Source: Lumnitzera littorea
Taxonomy: Eukaryota; Streptophyta; Magnoliopsida; Myrtales; Combretaceae
Assembly: GCA_024138015.1 (NCBI GenBank)
Contig: JAMXBB010000008.1
Coordinates: forward strand, 4,916,107-4,980,106
Reading direction: 5' to 3'
DNA: 64,000 bases
This document shows positions 24,041 through 36,600 of the stretch, in pieces; positions within the stretch are counted from its first letter, which is position 1; each line of letters opens with the position of its first letter. Both the position numbers and the translations under genes were made by a program. The notes under the pieces are model-generated. The model saw only the letters and a program-made list of their open reading frames with translations, was not told the origin of the DNA and made no database searches.

Positions 24041-24948
24041 TGATACAAATTCTGTAGATGAACATACAGACCCAATATCTTGCAAAACCAACAGGGTGGG
24101 ACTAAGACGCGAGATGGCTTAAAGAGTAAATGGTAGTTGAAGGTTGAGTAGGGGTTTTCGCGCATCGACGAATGATATGATGCACCAACACCTCATACGA
24201 GCTCAAGTTACACTTGATATGACACACAAGTATAGTTGGAGGTCACTCGCCACTAGTCCACACTCTCAAGAGTAAGAAGGAAACTTAGCTCAAGAGAGTA
24301 AAAGTTCAGTATATTCTCTGTATCTGAACCTTGCGACTATTACATTATGCAAGTATTTATAGTATCTAGTTAGGATAAGTTCTAAATAATAGAAAATTAT
24401 ATAAATGGATCCCTAGTTGCTAAGAAAAAGAGAATAATTTACAGGGAAAACACATAATTGTGCAAAAGAATATTCATTATCAGAAAGGACAGTATGGATG
24501 TCGAGAAAAGGCTAGTGCGCACGCATTTTATTGTGTGGTCCCAATAACACATCAATTTAAGAAGGGTAGATCTTGATCAAGTCAGTTTTACATTGGCAAT
24601 TTAGTAGCTCGGTCAATTGGGATTGAACTGGGGATGGTTCAGGGGTAACTCATTTTCAAGGTTGGCTTTGGATGGTCAATTCCTAATCACTGTTGGCTCG
24701 GCCTCAGCACTGTAGGGATGTTTGTATTTAGATGTGGCACTTGGAATGGTGAATAGTGGAGGGTTCAGTTCAACACGTTGGCTGGTCACCTTAGTAACAT
24801 CCTAGATAGTGTGGAGAGTAAAGTAGCTCGGCAAATCGAACTGGGATAAGCACTGCTCCTTGACGCTTAACTCACTTAGGACAACTCGACGAACCACCTG
24901 AGAAAGCCTCAGGCTCAGGAACGCATGATCGGTCCTTAATCCCTATCA
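24041..24948 (-). repeat. 5' LTR of gypsy-1
   Basis: 908 bp, TG...CA ended, followed on the minus strand by the initiator-Met primer site after a three-base spacer. It lacks the plastid-like insertion found in the other LTR. Confidence 0.9.
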
Positions 24949-25374
24949 TAACAGCTTGAAATTCATTTTAACTATAAAGTTTAGTGTACTCACTAAGGAG
25001 TACTCCTAAGATAAGTGATCTTTTAGGAAGTAGTTGACACTAATGACAAAACCATATAGTGTACTATGCCAAAAAGGATAATAGATTGATGTAAGGAGTT
25101 CCAATTGAATCATTATAAGTGATATTAGAGCAGTTCACTAATCAAAAGTGGAGGAGATAAGTACCATGCAAGGCAAAGTGCCATAAGATAGGGGTACCTC
25201 TTGAGCTTGTAAGGGAACACTTATAAAATCCTCCTTACTTAATGGTAGCTTGAACTTGTGGAATGAAATTGATAAGGACATTAGTTTTATAAAGGGGTAG
25301 ATTGTGATACTTGTTAGATAGAAGGTGATGAAACTTCAATTATCAAGATACCTTTTAATGTAATAACTTGAAGT

Positions 25375-25440
25375 TTATTAAAACTCTAAAATTAAGCATA
25401 CTCAATGGAGAGCACTCCTAAGATAAGTGACCTCCTAGCA
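25375..25440 (+). repeat. 5S rRNA-like segment inside TRIM LTR (copy 2, right)
   Basis: AACTCTAAAATTAAGCATAC and GTGACCTCCTAG align collinearly with the second half of plant 5S rRNA and with the homologous segment at 10557-10622. Confidence 0.75.
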
Positions 25441-25479
25441 ATATGATCAAGACTATGAAACTTGGTTAGCTAAATGAAT

Positions 25480-25845
25480 GGAGTGTAAGCTCATGGGCTT
25501 CCTTAATTTAGCTGGCAAATCGACTCATTTAGGCTCATGAGTAGGCTTATAAATTTTATATATATTACAAATTTTACAAATATCACATACTATATATTAT
25601 ATATTATTAAAATTCAAAGACTAATATCTGTATAATATATAAATATATAGTATGTTATAGGATGATATATAATATATAATTTAATCTTTATTTACTATTT
25701 GTTGATCTATTTATTTATATATTTATTCATTTTATATATTTAAGACTCACTTATAGGTTTATGTTCGACTTATCTCAAGCCTCATTTGCAAGCTCAATAA
25801 GAAGATCGACTCAACTTAGCTCAATCGTTTGTAGCCCTATCTATG
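25480..25845. repeat. Copy of the GCTCATG/AT-core dispersed repeat, hAT-like end
   Basis: It shares with about 11340-11545 the GACTCATTTAGGCTCATGAG and TTTACAAATATCACA stretches. It ends near 25838 in a sequence whose complement starts TAGGGCTACAAACG, like other family ends here (TAGGGGTGYAA). Non-coding. Confidence 0.55.
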
Positions 25846-26765
25846 ATTATGACAACACTACAAATTAATTTGAACTACTATTGTTCAATTACAACCAGAT
25901 ATGACAACAGAAATTGCAATTAAATGGGATTTGAGAAAGGTAGTTGATATGATAGCTCAACTAGATAATTCAAAAGTTTGAAATCGTTGAATAGATATGA
26001 CAAGACTATCGGATAATTTCAAGAAAATGTTTTCTTCTCTACGATTTAATGGAATCAATAAGAACTATAGAATAAGGTTTCTCAAAGAGATGTTTGTTAT
26101 TGTCAAAATTCACTCTGACTATCAAAAAGGGACATAAAGGAGTATTTATATAGAATTCATAATAATCTTATGGATAATATAGGTAATAACCAAATAAAAA
26201 AATAATTCAATAAATACTTATTAGCTAACTAAACCTCATAATAAAATAAATCTCAATTAATATCTCAAAAAGAATAAATAGAACAACTAACTAATTATAA
26301 AATTGAGCCTTTTTCATTGACACTTTTGTAGCAGGATTTATGTGTACGATTTAATTCAGGATATGAAATATCAAAGTTAAATTGAACTATAATTTGAATT
26401 CTTAAATTGATACTACACACAACTTAAGAAATCCACAAGAGGTTAATTATTAAGAAAACTGATATGATACACGACGTTTGATAATCAATAAGGGAGTTCC
26501 CCACATCTTATCATTATATTGATAATAATAATAATAAAAAAAAAAAAGATTAGAGGAAAACTCAATTTTCTAATTTACTCAAAAAGGGAGTTCACAAAGA
26601 CTCAATTCTTTAATTAGTGATTCATTTTATTTTGTTCTATTTTTTTTTTTATAAAATGCACTTTTTATGCAGCCTGAAATTAAAATATTCCATAAAATAT
26701 GCATTCCATTTTGCAGTCATTCCATTTCAGCAATTGAACCACTTCTAAATAGTTTTATCTAAGTT
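25846..26765. other. AT-rich spacer, nothing recognised
   Basis: Low-complexity AT-rich DNA with short A-runs. No open frame of interest was seen. Confidence 0.4.
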
Positions 26766-27125
26766 TAGGGTGCAAATGAGACTAGCATACTCATAAATTA
26801 TTCAAGTTTAACTCGGCTACAATTGAATCAAATTGGATCTTAAGCTACATGAGTGGCTAATTGAGTTAAGCTCAAGATTTATGATACTTGACTCAATAAG
26901 CTCGTCAGTTTAATCAAACTAAAGTCGAGTTCAAGCTGAATGTAAATATTATTATTATCTTAACTAAATTGATAATATTTTTTAAAAGTTTTGAATTTAA
27001 ATGAATTGAATCAAACTTAAGCTTATTGAGTTTCATTTCAAAATGAAATTGAGTTTTATAGACTGAAACTCCATCGAATTTAAATCGAATTGAAATTTTG
27101 AATTTTTCATTCGAACCAAGTTTTA
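26766..27125. repeat. Dispersed repeat, TAGGGTGCAAATGAG-type end
   Basis: It starts AGGGTGCAAATGAG and contains GAGTTAAGCTCAAG and GTCGAGTTCAAGC. These are typical of the same non-coding hAT-like family found near 11.2, 25.5, 42.9 and 45.9 kb. Confidence 0.45.
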
Positions 27126-27640
27126 GCTTAACACTGTCGTCTCATCTTAACGCACTTTAGCCCTTATCCAATCTGAAAGTGATCGGATGTGTCGGGCAAA
27201 CTAGCTGCACATGGAAAGAGGAAATCATGGAGCCCGGGCCGCATATGGATTGTGTTATCAGATTGGTGATTCAGTAAATACAAAATCCCGAGTGGTCTTC
27301 GTCACCACACGTGGAGAAGCTTCCCACGAACAAATCACACCGACACCCCAACATTGCTTTATGGTAAGAATCTCCTCCGAATCAAATGTTTGTTGTCTTT
27401 GTACCCCTTTGCATTTATACCTCGGTCCCTAAAACATTAAGGTGGGTTGTTGCCGTATCGGTTCAGATGCATCTATTTCCTGGGATTTTCTTTCTTCCTT
27501 TCTTTCATGTGATACATCGACCTCCTTAAACCTTAAAACGACACGTACACGTCGTCCTTCTATATGATAGATGATTTATATCACTTTTTTAGTACTTTTG
27601 TCCTGCCCTAGCCCTAACCCTAACCCTAACCCTAACCATG
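27126..27640. other. Locally GC-richer block with ACGT motifs and a telomere-like tract
   Basis: A less AT-rich patch holds CACGTG (27308-27313), two CACGT cores (27542-27546 and 27548-27552) and, at 27606-27635, CCCTAG followed by four CCCTAA units. An open frame at 27211-27432 has no recognisable domain. It may be the remnant of a gene's promoter region; I cannot assign it. Confidence 0.4.
27606..27635. repeat. Short interstitial CCCTAA tract
   Basis: One CCCTAG and four perfect CCCTAA hexamers. The usual plant telomere unit is the heptamer CCCTAAA, so this six-base form is notable although short. Confidence 0.9.
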
Positions 27641-29076
27641 TAAAAGGGAGCAGTCACTATTGCTTTTATACGTGTGAATTAATGCTTTACAACTTTCTGT
27701 ATGTGCCTACATGGTGCAAAATATTTTTCGAGCTTTATTTTTTAATATACGTATTTGTTGTTATGATGAGAGTTTTACGGTTGTCAAGTATGATTATAGT
27801 AATTTCTAGAGGTTATAAATATTACTAATCCATAATGGTTGTAGTTAGCGACTATAAGAAACGCAAATAAAAATTGTTTTTTCCTTTGTGTATTTGCATT
27901 TTTTATGATAATATACCCTTGTACCGACAGATATTTATTACCTTTTATCTTCTCTCATTATTTAGTATTAAAAGCCATTGGTGACTACAATCTCTTGAAA
28001 TTTATTGCGATAATATTTCTTGTTTTGAGGGTTTAATTGTTACAAATAACGAAAAAATCAAAAGAACACTCTTTACAAGATAAACTCATTCTTGGTTAGT
28101 GGGAGTGAGATAGACCACCTTAAACTTTAAAAGCCCCGAGTGTTTTCTTTCTAAAAGATACGTTGTATCAAAAATTAAATCATTTCGTTGTAGTAATGAA
28201 ATTTGATAATAAAATAGAAACAATTTCATGATCTATGGTCATACGATACAAACTTTTAAAGTAAATTTGCATGATGATATTCACATTAATAATTACATTT
28301 GCATGCATTAGGGGAATGGATTGATTTGATACCCAGACAGCATGATTTGGGTCGGAATAAAAACGCCATGGCCACTCATTCAAAAAGATAACCCTCTATT
28401 ATTGTTGTTTTTATTTCTGGAATCATGATTACACCACACATGTACGTCAAACCCATAAATTATCTGGATTGAAGACTTCTAATTTTAGCTATCTTTGGAA
28501 GGGTGGAAAGCGAAAGAAGAGAAAAAGTGAGGAAGAAGAAGAGGAAAGGAAGTTAGAAAGGAAGAGAATGAAGGGAGATTTAATTTCATGGACCCCGTAA
28601 AATAAGTGTTTCCCTTGGGAAAATTCTTGAAATTACTATTTTATCTATTAATGTATTAATGTCATCTTTTTTAATAGACAATTATTTATGGGCTATTTCA
28701 TTCCTCTATAATTCTTTCCTTCTTCTCAAACATGGTGTAAGGGGTTGACATTAGCTTGCCTTTTATCGATGCTATCGTCAAAGAAAATGATAATGGGTGT
28801 ATCGAGATTTTGGTTAATATGTTAAATAATTTGTTTTCTTTTTTATATACTTTTCCCCTAGATTACATGATCAACAGGCATTTAAAAGGGTGAAAAATAT
28901 TCTTTTTAAAACCTATGCATTAATAGAATCCTAAATACCCTGTAATTGAATTTTTTTTATATGTATCATTTTTTTTTACTGAAATGTTTTAATAAAACCT
29001 TATGCATTGTAATTGTGATGTTTTGTATAAGATATGTAATTAATGGTGTAAAAATTCCAATATCCTTCATAGATAT
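27641..29076. other. AT-rich spacer, nothing recognised
   Basis: It contains an A/G-rich stretch (about 28495-28580). No gene or defined repeat ends were seen. Confidence 0.4.
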
Positions 29077-30003
29077 TAAGGGTGAGCGAGCACATGATGA
29101 ATAGGATATAACATTTTACCCTTATCCTTACCCTTATTAGTATTATACCTTATAGATATAAGTTTTAAAATTTTTATATCCGAAACTTATCATATGGCAC
29201 ATTAAAACCATCATATACCTGGTATGTCTACGAGATACAGGATAGCTTATAAAACTTTTTTTTTCTTTTTTACATTATTTATATATTAAACCTTTAACTA
29301 TATTAATGGATCAAATAGTAATAATTTAAAATGTTCTTATATTTGTAACATATCTATCTGTAATAATATGAAACTTTGGTAAGTAGAATAAAAAACATTC
29401 TTGCAGTTGGAAACATTCCACACTTGGTTGAGTCATACTAAATTAACTTTTTATCTTTTCTATTTAAATTATTAAAATAAAATTTTTATCAAATCATAAA
29501 ATTATTATAGGCAAAATACAAAAACCATGTGTTGAGTAAGTCTAATAAAATATATTGGATGATAAGTTAAGAATTGGGATATTTGTAATATCTTTCTAGA
29601 TTAAGGTTAGTAAACGAGGAAAAAAAAATGTAAAAATGAGAACAACGGAGGAACAAGACAGAAGACACAATAGTGTATAGTTTTAAGGTTTTATTATAAG
29701 TAGAGCTTTTGTTGCTATTTTCTCTAAAGTTAAAAAAAAAATGAAACAGTATTAAATTTATTTAATATTATAAGGTGGGTATAGGATACCTTGACATCTC
29801 TACTATGTATACTTTAAAGTATAAGTTCTAGAGTAGATACAAAGTATTTGATGTCATACATATATCCTATCCTATAAGAGTAGGTTCAAAGAAATAGCTA
29901 TCAGAAGCTTACCATGTGACTCTTTTTACCTACTTAAAACATATCTAGTAGAGTAAGGTCCTGATGGATATTCTATATAGCAAAACTACTTACTAACCCC
30001 TTA
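29077..30003. repeat. Dispersed repeat family B, copy 1 (ends uncertain)
   Basis: It begins TAAGGGTGAGCGAG and ends about CTAACCCCTTA. Internal text such as CCTATAAGAGTAGGTTC is shared with copies near 31.6 and 39.2 kb. Non-coding and diverged. Confidence 0.5.
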
Positions 30004-30915
30004 AAGGTACTAGTAAAACCATTCAAAAAATGGATTTGGACGATTTATTAACATTTGACCATCTTTTTTTTTTCTTACTTATATCTTCTATTTTTTTTGG
30101 GTAAAATGTTTATATTTATATTTATATTTTGTTTATACACTATATTGGTAAATTCCATCATGATTGCCTTACTAAAGAATTGTGTCATTGGTAGTATAAT
30201 ACTTTCTTATATTTGATATTTGTCTTATAAGATTTTGAAAATACTTCTTATATTTGTTTCATGTGCATTTAGGCTCTTTTATTTTTTAAATTGAGCTTTT
30301 AAATTTGTAAATTTTCAAAAAAAGTATTTTTAAATCCCTACATGATCATTTGGCTAAAAAATACTAAAAAAAAAATCAAAAAGAAAACAAAAGAAGACGT
30401 TAAGTATAGCAAAACATTCCTGAGCTAAAAAATGAACAATAGGATGTGTTTTTGTTTAAGTTTTTAAGTTTAGTGTTTTATATACGTTATTTTTTATCTA
30501 AGGGAATAAAATAGAAAAATAAGATCTAAAATAAATGTTTCTTAAAGATTTAGGGATATTTAAATGTTTCAATTTGTCCTAATCAGTAAATCGGAGTTAT
30601 ATTAAAGCATCTACTTATTTGCTTGACTTGTATTGCATTTCAAATATATAAATCATATAATACTTGCTAATAAATCGTAAAAAAGGCAAATAACGTTAGC
30701 TCTCACAGCTCTTCACATGTGCCTTAGGACACCAATAAGATAAATTGATGGCTCATCAATAGTTACACAATCCATGTAGAGTAGAACTCAGTAATTTAAA
30801 GCATAAAATGATCAAAATATAGATATAAAGTGAAAAACGATGAAAACTTAACAATTTAAAATGTAGAAAGATAAAAACATAGATAGAAATGTTTGGTCTA
30901 TGTAATTGTAATTAG
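30004..30915. other. AT-rich spacer, nothing recognised
   Basis: No open frames, repeat ends or motifs that I can assign. Confidence 0.4.
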
Positions 30916-31685
30916 TAGGGGCAAACAGATACAAAATAGATAGAGTATGACTATAAATCACTATTCGTACCCTACTTTTTAAGGTATAGGTTTCCATATT
31001 TAAGAATAAGAAATACTTATGCTATAGCATCGGGATACCATCCTAGAATATGTAACTTATAAAATTTATTGAATATAGGGCATTTGTAAAACTTGTAGGT
31101 TTTGTCCTTTTTTTTTTCCTTATAAATTCAACATTTATGTGATAATAAAATGTTAAGTTATATGCGTTATATGTAAAACCTATAAAACTTGTAATAAAAT
31201 ATGTGAAATTAAAAAAAGTAACCTTTGTTTTTTTGCTTTTATTATTTCAAATTTATGTAATCTTACTTCTAAGTAAAATAAGGAGGAATAAGGGAAAGAA
31301 TGAAAAATATAAAATAAGAGATAAGAGATTAGGTTTAGCCATTTAAGGTTATTAATTTATAGGATTTGGCTTCATTTTTTTTCTTTCTACTAGTTTATTG
31401 GCCTAAAGAATATGATACTATATTTTATTATTCATTTATTAATATAATTTGATAATTTTGTATAAGGTAGATACATGGTACTTGAAATCTGTATCTTTTC
31501 TACAGTAAGCATAGGTTTCAAAATGAAATGAATACAGGATATGAAGATCCTGACACTTATATCCGACCCTACAAGAGTAGGTTCAGATTATCTATATCCA
31601 AAACCTATCTCATAACCTTTGATGCTTACTAAGAATCTATCCAATTGATTAGGATAAGCTAGGTACCCTATTTCACTCACCCCTA
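30916..31685. mobile_element. Non-autonomous hAT-type element (family B, copy 2)
   Basis: 770 bp starting TAGGGGCAAACAG and ending CTCACCCCTA. The flanks are GTAATTAG (30908-30915) and ATAATTAG (31686-31693), an 8-bp duplication with one mismatch. An 8-bp TSD and short TAGGGG inverted ends are the hAT pattern. It has no transposase and shares internal sequence with copies at about 29.1-30.0 and 38.3-39.3 kb. Confidence 0.65.
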
Positions 31686-32737
31686 ATAATTAGTGAGAAG
31701 ATCATATACTATTTTCAAGTACATCTTACATTATTTTGTAAATGCATAAGGATTTTAGAATCTCCTACATAAAATAATAGGGTATCTTATAGGCCTCATT
31801 TTCTTGTATATCAAAAAGTATATATAACATACATCTTCCATTATTTTACAAAATATATAGGATTTTCCCAATACACCATAAGGTGAAACCTTACACTTTT
31901 CAATGTGCGTATCTTGATTGCCAAATAATTACCAACTAAATCTCTCTTTATCTCTCTCCTTCTAGGATCTTTACTCTAAAAAGTTCTAAGGGCAAGAATC
32001 ATTATATTGTGGTCATCCACCCTCAATTTAACAGGCGCAACCACTATTTTTGCCATGTGCTTTGATTATAGGATGTCTAAACTCAAAGTTTAGAGTTTTG
32101 CATTCGTCCCTCCATCAATCAATAAAAGTCACATCGGAGTCATATTTTTAAATTTAGGTCCTTTTTCAATTGTTCCAGTTTTTTGTTTTGTTTATTATCC
32201 TAATTTAGGATCTTTCCCAAATAGACTCTTGGGTTTCATTCCTCTATTGTGCAGAAATTTCTTTTCGGTCAATGTCATCCATCATTCTCTATGAAATGTG
32301 TCTATTTTTTGGATTCAATTTTTGAATTTCCATTTCTTTTAAGATATTTTTTATCAGTACTATGTGTATTTGTTTTTTAATGAGCTTCAATAAGTAAAAT
32401 TCAATTCTCTAGCTAAAAGAAAGATGTACTTATCTTGCTATTACAAATGAATTGTGTAATCAATGCTCTTATATAAGTATTTATTTTTTTATTTTCTTTT
32501 AGCCAATTCTATTAGACATTACAACATGTGGGAAATAGGAAAGCAAATAGAATGAAAGCCTTTTGTTAAATATAGTTAATAACAAGGACGTGAAAAATTA
32601 ATTTTTAATATTTTAGAGAAAATATATATTTCAAAGAGAAAAATATAACATGAAATTAGATATAGTTTAGTGATCAAACATTTAGTTTTACAAACACGAG
32701 GTATTGCATTTTATTCTCATATTTGTCATTTTACTTT
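31686..32737. other. AT-rich spacer, nothing recognised
   Basis: Unremarkable AT-rich sequence without defensible features. Confidence 0.4.
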
Positions 32738-33664
32738 GAGCAAATTGTGTAGACCTCCTCTATGAACTTTCCTAATTGTAAGGACACTCCATATTTTCAA
32801 AATTAAGTACTTACACCCTTAAAATGGATATAAAACCCACATTATTTAAATAACACATATATAGATTTATTATGTATATATATTAATAATATAAATAAAT
32901 ACACATTAGCTTGATATATTATATTTAATTTACTAATACTACTTTGGTAATTTGTAATATGCTTATAGTTATAATATATAATTTTGAAATTATTGCTATG
33001 TCATATATATCAAAGCGTAAAGGTCTTGTTAGTGTCTTTCCTATTTAAGACCTACATATTTTATTATTTTCACATATATAGAACTATAAAGAGTGTCATA
33101 ACTTTTTATTTAATTCTTTATCCGTTTTTATAGTTACTTAGATACCTTTTCAATATATTTAAATATTTTACGTTAATTTTTTTCAAGCTATCTCATATTT
33201 CCAATTTCATGGAGAAATATTCTTCTTAAATGTATTTTATTGTATGTTCATTTATTGTGGTTTTATCGTTTCTTTATGTGGTTTCCCTATATTATTTAAA
33301 TAAAAGAAAGTTATAGATACCTTTTATAGTGCTATACATGTGAAAAGAATAAAACATGCAAATCTTAAATGTGAAAAACACTAATAAGATCTTTATGGTT
33401 TGATATATATTGCATAGCAATGATTTCAAAATCATATATTATAATTATGAGTGGATTATAAATTATGTGTAGTACTATATTAATATTAATTAAAATAAAT
33501 AAATCTAATGAAAATATATATTATTAACATATACACATAATATATATATCATTTAAGTAACGAGGATTCCATATCTATTTTATGGGTATAAGTGCTTAAT
33601 TTTAAAAATAGGGGGTGTCCATATAAATATGAAAGTTTACAAGAAAGGTGCATGCAACTTACCC
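32738..33664. mobile_element. Long inverted-repeat (foldback / MULE-like) element, 0.93 kb
   Basis: The left arm (about 32738-33115) is the imperfect reverse complement of the right arm (about 33295-33664), with a ~180-bp loop. Landmarks on the left such as TTCAAAATTAAGTACTTACA and TTTTGAAATTATTGCTATG reappear reverse-complemented on the right as TTTAAAATTAAGCACTTATA and TTTTGAAATCATTGCTATG. The flanking 9-mers TTTTACTTT (32729-32737) and TTTTATTTA (33665-33673) match at 7 of 9 bases, suggesting a Mutator-type TSD. It has no coding capacity. A transcript would form a ~370-bp hairpin. Confidence 0.75.
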
Positions 33665-36600
33665 TTTTATTTATTTATTTATTTTGCATTCATTTACTAC
33701 ATCATTTTACTTTTTCTATATACATTTATTGCTTAAAAGATATTTGTTCTTTTACATTTATTAAATTTTTTTATTTTTTATTGGTATTACATTGTAGATA
33801 ATAATTAAATTGTTCATATTATAAATTTCCTGGTCTTATCAAATAAACTATTGATAAATAATACCAATTGTATTATTTGGTTTAGTTAACTTTTCATTTA
33901 CAATTAATATTATGAGAATAAATGTAGAATATTGAATAATTGCTTAGGTAATAACTTATATTCAAAATGATATCCTTTTTTTTTAAAACATTATTAATGA
34001 GACAATTAGACAAAATCATCATAAGAAAAGATAGTATAATACTTATATCTATATCAATTTTCTTTTTTGCCATTCTAGTCATTTCATACTCAAATATTTT
34101 TTTTATCTATTTTTGCTAAACGCAAAACTTACATAAGTTTTTATATATTAATAGTTAAATTTTTTATTTAATATATATGCATAATAAAAAGGTTAAAATT
34201 TTATTTTTTTAACTTCTTATGAAGTGTACCAATCACCCTTAATCATTTTTAAAAATTAATCCTATTAAGTTTTAGGAATTATTGTAAGTTAAATTATTAA
34301 CAAGATCTTTTAACATACATAAGATACAAAATAATTACGACAATAATAAAATATTTTCCTATTGATTATTTTAACTTTGACTCAATTAAGAGAAGTCCAC
34401 CCCCAATAATTTTTTATATATTAAAGTCAACTTCATTGCAAAATGCTTCTTTGTGCAATGACTAACAACAAAGGTTAAAAGAAAAAATTCTGAGGCCAGA
34501 AAAACCAAGTATTTAGTAGTACCCAATGTTCCTTTTTCTCTATGAATCCATACTAAGAGGACATAAAAGACAATATGGAAGAGCAAGGAAAATGAGGGAC
34601 ATATAATAGGTATAAATGACAAAGGAACTAAGATAATAGATTTTTCTAGAATTTGAAAGATATTGATTCAAAACCCATCTAAGCATATGATCATAATAAA
34701 GTTGTTAGGCTCGCATGGGATGTGACTACTTCACTACATTATTCTATCGTTAATAGAATTATGTTAAGACTAGAATACCTGCTAAAATCCACAAAACAAA
34801 TATACATAATCTCCATAATAAACTCTTAAGCTTAATTACCATTATAGTTCAATAAATTAACACTAAACTTAAACCTCATTAGATCTATAAATTGCTAAAT
34901 AAAATTAACTTAAACAAAAAAAAGAAAGAAAATCTGTATAAGTCTTTATAATCTAACTATTGTTACACAATCATAGTCATATCCATAGAAAACCCACTTT
35001 CATCCAATCGATTATATCCAACTCATCACAAGGATTAAAAAAATCATCAACACCTAAAACATAAAAATTCCAAAAGGGTGAATCATGAAATCCAATACAT
35101 AACTATTGCACATACATAAACATATGCCATATTAATTAATAATATAGGAGAATCATGTAACACAATCTTGATAATTGAAATTCTAAATAACTTAGAGTCT
35201 TAGATTCCACTTTTCAAACATGGTAGAATTGTAACTCATCACCTATGACAAATATATGTCTCTAACAAATAGTTTGTAAGGCACGGCTTTGTTAGCCTTA
35301 CCAAAATCTCTAATTGTCTTATTTTGAGTTCATTATCTATTTCAAGACATCAATAGCATAATCCATCTATGGTAGCAACTCCACCTATTAGCCCATAATA
35401 GCTTCTTTTCTATTTAAATTATCATATTAGTTCCAGTTTCCTCATATCAATTATCCACTAAATCATGCATAGTGAAATTTTTGCCTAATATAATTACTTC
35501 ACTTGAGGAGTCTGGGAGCACCATCACCTAGTTAATGACTGTTAAAAGCAAGTGGACATATTTATTCATAAGTAATAACACATCATCTAAGTTGGATATT
35601 TATTAGTTAGGTTATACTACCCTAACTAGCATACACATCATACAGCAACAGTTACATACGTAGAGTTATCCATAATCTCGATACTACCAAATGATAGTAT
35701 CAAATATATTTAACCAATTATTAGTTAAATATAGTCATTGATCTTAATTCTTAAGCTTAAACTCATTTTCTTAGATTATGTGGGTTATTATAAGCATATT
35801 AGGTTGGCTTAAGGTCATTAGGAAAGTTATTCTTATCAATCTAAGGTCACTAATTAGGTTGAGGGAGAAAGGTAGATCAGCTTTGCTGTAGGGGACATTC
35901 AACACAATTAATTGTCCTTATGAGGGTTCTACTTCTACTTCTTACTTTCCATCCCAGTTAACCTATCCTTAGGTCCAATTAACCATATTATACCACTTTC
36001 ATTAGGCTTTTCATGTTTGAGACATTGAATTACAATCTTATGAAATTTAAGCTCCAATCCATCAATTCTTTTTATCTTAAATGCCTATTAGTATCAATCA
36101 TTTCATCATCTCCTGATTAACTCAAAATTCTCATTCAAATCTTATCCTTATTATTTAATTACCTAAATTGTTGACAATCCAATCTAATGTTTGGATACTT
36201 TCAACAATTAATCAATTATCCTAAAAGGTTGAATAATTAAATAAAAGGAATTAATTAATTACCTCAATCAACAAAACCTAATCTACAACAAATTCTAAGA
36301 TTTTCAAGTTAATCCACTCATGAATAATCCATTCTATAAAACAAGGCTATAATTAGGTTTTAATAATCGATGAATTCCATGTTAATGGAATTGCTTCTTG
36401 CACGTTCTATGAGATTCCTTCCAATCCTATTCTTGTTACACTGTTATGCCTACTCCTATGAAAATACTCCAAGATAGTGGAATGCCACAAGTATGTTCCA
36501 AACAAAATAGCTAAGGAAACTAGCAAATCAAAGTGAAATGATATATTAACACGATAAATTGTCAAGATTTTTGTAATTTAATAATATGCGCTCTAATTAT

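Larger units (their letters stand above)
18166..24953 (-). mobile_element. Ty3/gypsy LTR retrotransposon (gypsy-1), minus strand, nested in TRIM LTR
   Basis: The element occupies 18171-24948 and is flanked by the 5-bp duplication TAACA (18166-18170 and 24949-24953). The 3' LTR is 18171-19326 and the 5' LTR is 24041-24948. The primer site, TGGTATCAAAGCC on the minus strand (24025-24037), is one base off initiator-Met. The polypurine tract is GGAGGGGA (19327-19334). The order gag, protease, RT, RNase H, integrase (right to left) is that of Ty3/gypsy. All ORFs are broken. It shares family traits with gypsy-2 at 50269, including the integrase tail LIPNLKQ and a related polypurine tract. Confidence 0.93.
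18108..25473 (+). mobile_element. Cassandra-type TRIM, copy 2, split by a gypsy insertion
   Basis: The left LTR begins TGTGATCC at 18108, is interrupted after 18170, and resumes at 24954-25117. The primer site TGATATTAGAGC (25120-25131) matches the initiator-Met site apart from two transition-type changes. The internal region is 185 bp, with a purine tract AAAGGGGTAG at 25291-25300. The right LTR begins TGTGATAC at 25303 and fades near 25473. 5S-like segments are at about 24959-25035 (left LTR) and 25375-25440 (right LTR). Aligned with copy 1, the left LTR is continuous once the gypsy element and one TSD copy are removed. Confidence 0.85.

Noticed and set aside
27606..27635. Chromosome end
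   Set aside because: Only ~30 bp of telomere-like repeats with ordinary sequence on both sides; interstitial.
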